Positions 59,713 through 64,000 of a DNA stretch of 64,000 nt are shown piece after piece; the stretch's first letter is position 1, and the number at the start of each line of letters is the position of its first letter. The notes beneath the pieces were generated by a model. The model ran no database searches, was not told where the DNA came from, and saw only the letters and a program-made list of their open reading frames with translations. The stretch is from Terfezia claveryi (Eukaryota > Ascomycota > Pezizomycetes > Pezizales > Pezizaceae), in NCBI GenBank assembly GCA_015179025.1, contig WHUX01000027.1, positions 1 to 64,000 on the forward strand, given 5' to 3'. A program made the translations under genes and the position numbers.

Positions 59713-60294
59713 TATGCCAATGAATATATGAAGAAGAGCTCATAAGGTCGGTATGAGCATTAGAGCTCAAGGGGCTTATATGAGATTACGAAGTAAGCGA
59801 AGAGCTCATAAGGCCGGTATGAGCATTAGAGCTCATAGGGCTTATATGAGATTACGAAGTAAGCGAAGAGCTCATAAGGCCGGTATAAGCATTAGGATTG
59901 CTCACAGGGCTTATATGAGGTTGCGAAGTAAGCGAAGAGCTCATAAGGCCGGTATGAGCATTAAGATTGCTCACAGGGCTTATATGAGGTTACGAATTCG
60001 TAGTTTCTCGCAACCAGGGAAGCTTGTCCCTAATGTCTACAACTAAGATCGGAGTCTGAAGATCATTTTTATTGAACATATGAATAACATTATCCCTAGC
60101 GACCATAACAACCTTAAACTTAACGACATCCCAGGCAAACAGACTATGACTTAGAGTAGGCACATATAAAATATCCTTCAAAAACAGACGGTTGATTGTA
60201 TTGTTGGGTAGAGAGGCATGTATTATCACAGTGCCATTCCCCTCGACAGGAAGGAGGTTGTTACCCCCGACCTTTACAACTCTGTGATGTGGGT
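59713..60294 (-). pseudogene. Copia protease-integrase segment with repeat
   Basis: Reads HHRVVKVGGNNLLPVEGNG, then INRLFLKDILYVPTLSHSL, the usual stretch after the Copia protease. It then runs through a 22/23-codon repeat into HWHNAFGHA, the HH half of the integrase finger. A frameshift between this motif and the CNAC half (59712) breaks the finger. The solo LTR at 60295 cuts it from the protease upstream. Confidence 0.8.
59755..59995 (-). repeat. 66/69-bp in-frame tandem repeat
   Basis: Four units of 66 or 69 bp (GAGCTCATAAGGCCGGTATG ... GCTTATATGAGATTACGAAG on plus). As 66 and 69 are multiples of three, the array is in frame with the Copia polyprotein (minus, lower coordinate 2 mod 3), each unit reading like NAHTGLMSSSLTS plus PHISPVS. 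Two units have TAA where another has CAA. Confidence 0.88.
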
Positions 60295-60932
60295 TGTAAC
60301 AACCGTCTCTCCTAGCCCCTTTTGAGAGTCATACGGCGATCCGTCTGACTCTCGTTACCGTTGTTATTATTGTTGTCTAGCGCCGGGTTGTGAGAGTCGT
60401 GCCACTTCCGGCACGACTGTCGAGGGTTCCCTATCTCGGAAGCTTATTCTGTTATCGGCCTTGGCTTCTTGGGCCACCATGTATATATATCTGCTCGCTC
60501 TCGCACTCTTGTTGGATCCCCATCCAACGTCTTGTATACCCAATACAGGACCTTGCTTCTCCCAGTGCTTGTGCACCTCCCTTGTGCACATCCTTGTCTC
60601 GTACAAACAACTCTGCAGCATAGCTGCCTCCCTCCGACACACGCGGCAACCACTTCCGCGTGTCTCTTGTCCTTGCCTCTTGCCCCCAGCCCTTGCCCCG
60701 TCCCAGCCTTCCCCTGATCACACACGTAGCGTTCCTACGTGTGTCTTGCCCTAGCCCCTGCCTTCTGAACATCCTGCCCCCCGTGACATCGTCCGTGACA
60801 TCCGTGACAGGTGTCCGTGACAAGCCTAGTTTTCCTAGTCACACACGTAGCGCTCCTACGTGTGTCTCACCTCGTCCCTGTCCTCGCCCCGGCGTACCCC
60901 TTGGTCGCCTTGTCCCCAGAGCCGTCGTTACA
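60295..60932 (+). mobile_element. solo Gypsy LTR in Copia
   Basis: TGTAACAACCG ... GTCGTTACA, 638 bp, flanked by TGGGT (60290-60294 and 60933-60937). It shares blocks with the 506-bp outer Gypsy LTR (TTGGATCCCCATCCAACG, GTCTTGTATACCCAATACAG) but is longer, with two copies of CACACGTAGCG(T/C)TCCTACG. A solo LTR arises by recombination between the two LTRs of an insertion. Orientation follows the outer Gypsy. Confidence 0.88.
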
Positions 60933-61256
60933 TGGGTAGATGTGGTAGAAATGACCTATATCAGATGTTATGTGAGCTGTTACACATGTGTCTAGTTTCC
61001 AGGTGTATATTGTACTAACCTGTGGGTTGGTCTGAATAGATTCAGAGACAAAACCGAAGGGATCGAGTTGTTGGGAAACAAGCGCTTGAGAAATGGAGGC
61101 TTGCACAACTTGGGCAACAGCAGCTTGGGGCTGCGTGATTTGTTTCTTGCTAGCTTGGTCATGTTTTAGCTTCCGGCAATCTTGCCAGACATGACCTTTG
61201 AATCGATGTCCATGATGTTTGCAGTAGGTACAAGACCGAGTGCCTGGATCTGCAGA
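60933..61256 (-). pseudogene. Copia nucleocapsid knuckle and protease start
   Basis: CTYCKHHGHRFKGHVWQDC is a CCHC-type knuckle. WKLDTCVTAHITSD follows, holding the protease Asp (usual form LDTGATxH; Gly is Cys here). Upstream it is continuous with gag at 63221 after removal of the LINE derivative (1964 bp plus 13-bp duplication, 1977 nt, multiple of three). Downstream it continues past the solo LTR with the matching frame shift. Confidence 0.85.
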
Positions 61257-61613
61257 TTTTTTTTTTTTTTTTTTTTTTAAAAACTCAGTACTCCTATGCA
61301 GCCCCGTTAGGGGGGCTATGAGGAGCCACGCGGAAACCCGGTGGATTCAAGGGAGAGGCAAGTTAATCTGCCAGACCCACGCAAAACTAAGTACACGAAC
61401 CACAAAACAAAAGGAGACTCATGAATGGGGTACTCCCATGCTGTCATTAACCGGCAGTGCCGGATGAGCCCGAGGGCCCTGACTGGAGCCCCGAAGAACA
61501 AAAGAGTGCCTTGCGGCCTGTTAATGTGAAAAACCCCTCGACCCTAACAAAACCCCTCGCAGGTAGAAGAAAAATTAGCCCCATGAAATGTTGAACTTAA
61601 AAACCCAGACTCC
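61257..61613 (-). other. LINE-family 3' tail
   Basis: 3' UTR of the ORF1-only element: the reference for the tail family. It includes TTAATGACAGCATGGGAGTA, CTGGCAGATTAACTTGCC, CCACCGGGTTTCCGCGTGG, CTCATAGCCCCCCTAACGGG, GCATAGGAGTACTGAG and the A-tail when read on the minus strand. Seven shorter copies in this window share this end. Confidence 0.8.
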
Positions 61614-62882
61614 TCATATATTCCAGTTGTAGTCCGTGGTGCGGAAGATTCGCTTGCCCATGCGGAGCCCGCGTGTGGAGTCAATGGAGTGTGCCAAGTA
61701 GATGACCAAAGACGATGCCAGTTTGCCGACCCTTCTTCCCTCTTGCAACAACCAGCGTATGCCTACAATTTGGACTCCCTTGTTATCCTCTTCGATCCAG
61801 CGGCGCATAAGACCGGGTTTGTACTTCGATGGGGCCGCGTGAAAAACAACAGCTCCTGTTCTCATTGGTGGATCGCTCGATCGTGCGGAACGGGGGGGTT
61901 GCACAGTTTTTGCTAGTTTTGGGGAAGAAGGTGAGGTGATCTCCGGGGGTGGTGCTAGCCTCCCTTTACCTTTGCTCCGGGTCTCCGGGGGTGCTTTTCC
62001 CTTCTGGGACCCCGGGGGTGGTGTTGAACTTTGGGACTCCTCCGGGGGTGGTGCTATCTTTTCCTTTGGTTTGACCACTTGTTTCGCTGGGGAGTGGTCG
62101 GTATTGGTAGAGACACTGTTAGTTGTCGGCTTCTGTGCCAGGGTCGGAGGTGTGGTCTGTGTACTTGTATCTGTTACCGGGGTCGGAGATGTGGTCTGCT
62201 CCTTATACATTGCCACTACCCTTTCGACCTCCTTGTCCACCGCATTTTGTGCCGCCTTCGTCCATCTTTCCTTTTCTTTCTCGTAGGTTATTCTCCCGTG
62301 TGTCACGTGTCCTAGGGTGAGGTCAAAGGATGCGTTGAAAACTATCCCGTTACTGTGCGCCAGTAGCCTGGTGAGCTCATAGACGTAGTATTTCCACTTG
62401 TTTGAATCGGCTGACGTCTCCTCCTTGCCATAACCGGGAAAGGGGGTGATTGCCATCAGATCGGTGCTTATTTGGCGAGCCGTTTCCTCCGAATAGACTG
62501 ACTCGGTGGCTGGTTCATGTGCGGTTGGGGTTGGTGGTGGTGGCTGCATGGCTGAAACTTCCCTGTAGAGCGTTAGAGCTGGCGGTGCATCCTTGGTGTT
62601 TGACAGTTCCTCGGTGTTTGACTCGGTGTCACTCTCATCGCTTGCGATTGGCTGGACTTCCGTATCGCTTACACCAACTGACTCCTCGTCATCACTGGAG
62701 TACTCAGCCACGGTGGCTTGTTTTGGGGGGGGAGGTGACTGGTGTGGCTGGGTGGGAATAGTGGCTCTTGCCGACTGTGGGTGAGGTGGCTGTGGGTGTC
62801 CGGTGACTGGCACCCGAGTCTTGAGTGGTGGCTGTACTCGGTCCCGCTTTCCGGGGTTGTCCTTTCTCTTTCTCTGAGGCAT
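61614..62882 (-). CDS. LINE ORF1-like protein (422 aa)
   Basis: Start chosen at ATG 62882 (MPQRKRKDNPGKRDRV); the frame is open for 100 codons upstream, but that part reads as leader. The N-terminal half is Pro/Ser/Thr-rich with acidic patches (EYSSDDEESVGVSDTE). The middle has KWKYYVYELTRLLAHSNG and a helical EKEKERWTKAAQNAV. The C-terminal 80 residues (KPGLMRRWIEEDNKGVQIVG, IRWLLQEGRRVGKLASSLVI, GLRMGKRIFRTTDYNW) look like the conserved block of ORF1/gag proteins of fungal Tad-like LINEs. That match is from memory. RNA binding is inference; there is no zinc knuckle. No internal stop: a young copy. Confidence 0.65.
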   Translation of the reverse strand: MPQRKRKDNPGKRDRVQPPLKTRVPVTGHPQPPHPQSARATIPTQPHQSPPPPKQATVAEYSSDDEESVGVSDTEVQPIASDESDTESNTEELSNTKDAPPALTLYREVSAMQPPPPTPTAHEPATESVYSEETARQISTDLMAITPFPGYGKEETSADSNKWKYYVYELTRLLAHSNGIVFNASFDLTLGHVTHGRITYEKEKERWTKAAQNAVDKEVERVVAMYKEQTTSPTPVTDTSTQTTPPTLAQKPTTNSVSTNTDHSPAKQVVKPKEKIAPPPEESQSSTPPPGSQKGKAPPETRSKGKGRLAPPPEITSPSSPKLAKTVQPPRSARSSDPPMRTGAVVFHAAPSKYKPGLMRRWIEEDNKGVQIVGIRWLLQEGRRVGKLASSLVIYLAHSIDSTRGLRMGKRIFRTTDYNWNI

Positions 62883-63220
62883 GTTTGGTACTAGTCTGGT
62901 TGTTTGGTACTGTGTGGGAGTTATAATTTCCCTGATTGGTGGTGCCGACTTGGTGTGAGTGCTCTCGCGGAATCGTGGACCAATGCCCGTGTGAAGGAGG
63001 ATTTCTGTGAGAGCGAGGAAGAAGACAGAGGAAGAGGGGGAAAAAGCTTCAATCGAGGGGGAAAGGGTCGCGATAGTTGTTCCCCTGAGGTCTGTGTAGA
63101 TATTCTTGATGTGGGCAGCGAGGGCTATCTCGTGGTGCTGTCCTCTTGTCTGTAGGTGCTCTGGTTGTTGAGATCCAACCAAGCACTCGTCCTGTCAAGG
63201 TGGTTGTTGTGCAATGGATG

Positions 63221-64000
63221 CTGGATCTGCAGAGGCTTGCGAAGCTTGTGAAGCTTGCTGGGATTGAGATTTTGTGGCTTGTTGCTGGGATTGCGCAAAT
63301 TTCTTCCTTCTAGCCTTATTCGGGCGACCATTGACTAGTAGCACCGTGTTGGTCTGGGTCTGGTTCCCACCATTGTAGCTAGAGAGTTGGTTATTGATTG
63401 CTAGACCCACTAGCCTTTCCTTCAAATCATCATATGAGAGATTTTCCTTAGTAGTCAGGTTATCTACCACATTGGGGTAGTGAGTGACTAAGGAAGCGAG
63501 GAGGTATTCATGCTTAGCTTCTTCAAGTTCTAGCAAAGTTCTATACACAGCCTTGAAGCTGCCAGGACGTGCATTCGAGGTCAATTGGTGCAACCGCATC
63601 CATCGAATCTCGAAAGTGTCAATGAACTGAGAAATTGATTGCGAGGTATCAAGTGTGGAAGCAAGCGAATTAAAGGCATGAATCTCATGTACAAAGGACA
63701 ACGGAGTATCTTTGTAGTATGTTTTGCGGAGATAATGCCAGATCTTATTTGCAGACCTATGCCTACCAATCTGCAGCATGATTTTCTGTGAAACAACTTG
63801 AATAAGGAGCAGAAGAGATTCTGTCTCTATATGCTTATGATGTGTTATTTCAGCAGCTGTTGCTGTGAGCGGAGGAATATAGCCGTTGACAACCACTTGT
63901 GTGGCTTCTACAGCGTCAAAGATCATCAGTATCTGTTGTGACCAAAGATCATAGTTCTTTGCGCCTTCAAGAATTGCTAGCTTTTCTAGCTTAATACTAG
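63221..64000 (-). pseudogene. Copia gag (5' end outside window)
   Basis: Open to the window edge: LEKLAILEGAKNYDLWSQQI, then ILMIFDAVEATQVV and a UBN2-type gag core (IWHYLRKTYYKDTPLSFVHE, QSISQFIDTFEIRWMRLHQL). The C-terminal part is Gln/Ser/Ala-rich (KSQSQQASQASQASADPAS), where the LINE derivative cut it. No stop in the visible 780 nt, so this part is less damaged than pol. Confidence 0.85.

Larger units (their letters stand above)
61257..63220 (-). mobile_element. ORF1-only LINE derivative
   Basis: 1964 bp inserted in the Copia gag, flanked by a perfect 13-bp duplication CTGGATCTGCAGA (61244-61256 and 63221-63233). A-tail at the left (T-run), then the family 3' tail, then one ORF (62882-61614) and a leader of about 340 bp. 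There is no RT or endonuclease. It must have been mobilised by a related autonomous LINE, comparable in idea to the half-LINEs (HAL1) of mammals. It is the longest member of the tail family in this window. Confidence 0.85.

Noticed and set aside
61914..63155. Plus-strand ORFs (up to 116 codons) opposite the ORF1-like gene
   Set aside because: Antisense shadows of the intact minus-strand frame.

Overview
This looks like a transposon-dominated, gene-poor stretch of a filamentous ascomycete genome (subphylum Pezizomycotina is the best guess; genus not determined). The reasons are chromodomain-bearing Ty3/Gypsy elements, a Tad-like LINE with endonuclease, RT and RNase H, a short GTATGT...GCTAAC...TAG intron, and premature stops in transposon genes that are nearly all C-to-T or G-to-A changes, as left by repeat-induced point mutation (RIP) or deamination of methylated C. 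No rRNA, tRNA, CRISPR array or prokaryotic signal was seen.

Layout. Positions 1-14764 hold no recognisable gene: decayed DNA with short LINE-tail copies (5159, 6081, 10253, 13541) and a 1.58-kb TA-flanked long-inverted-repeat element (7933-9517). The one well-supported host gene is at 14765-16270 (minus): two exons, 480 aa, fungal-type C2H2-like C-terminus. Positions 16271-25563 are again gene-poor. A minus-strand LINE occupies 25564 to about 32240, with ORF1 and a riddled ORF2. A possible host exon (about 33000-33545) is followed by a hAT-type element (33631-34591, 8-bp target duplication) that was itself hit by a LINE-tail copy.

Positions 35769-56308 are a stack of nested insertions. A TA element remnant was split by a plus-strand Gypsy chromovirus (37374-55789, TSD ATCTC). 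Its RT was hit by a foldback-like element with CATCAG ends (40479-51964, TSD AG). The core of that was hit by a second, minus-strand Gypsy chromovirus (41378-50325, TSD GTGAT). Excising each insertion with one target copy restores the interrupted reading frame or repeat. The inner Gypsy carries an intact 175-aa ORF on the opposite strand in its 5' leader, its ATG one base from the presumed gag ATG.

Positions 56319-64000 are a minus-strand Ty1/Copia element running off the window. It carries in-frame tandem repeats between protease and integrase and between integrase and RT, a solo Gypsy LTR (60295-60932, TSD TGGGT), and a 1964-bp LINE derivative (61257-63220, 13-bp TSD) that encodes an intact ORF1-like protein with no ORF2. 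The LINE-tail family recurs at least eight times as 5'-truncated copies. The proteins here serve transposon replication; the only probable cellular gene product of the window is the zinc-finger-like protein.
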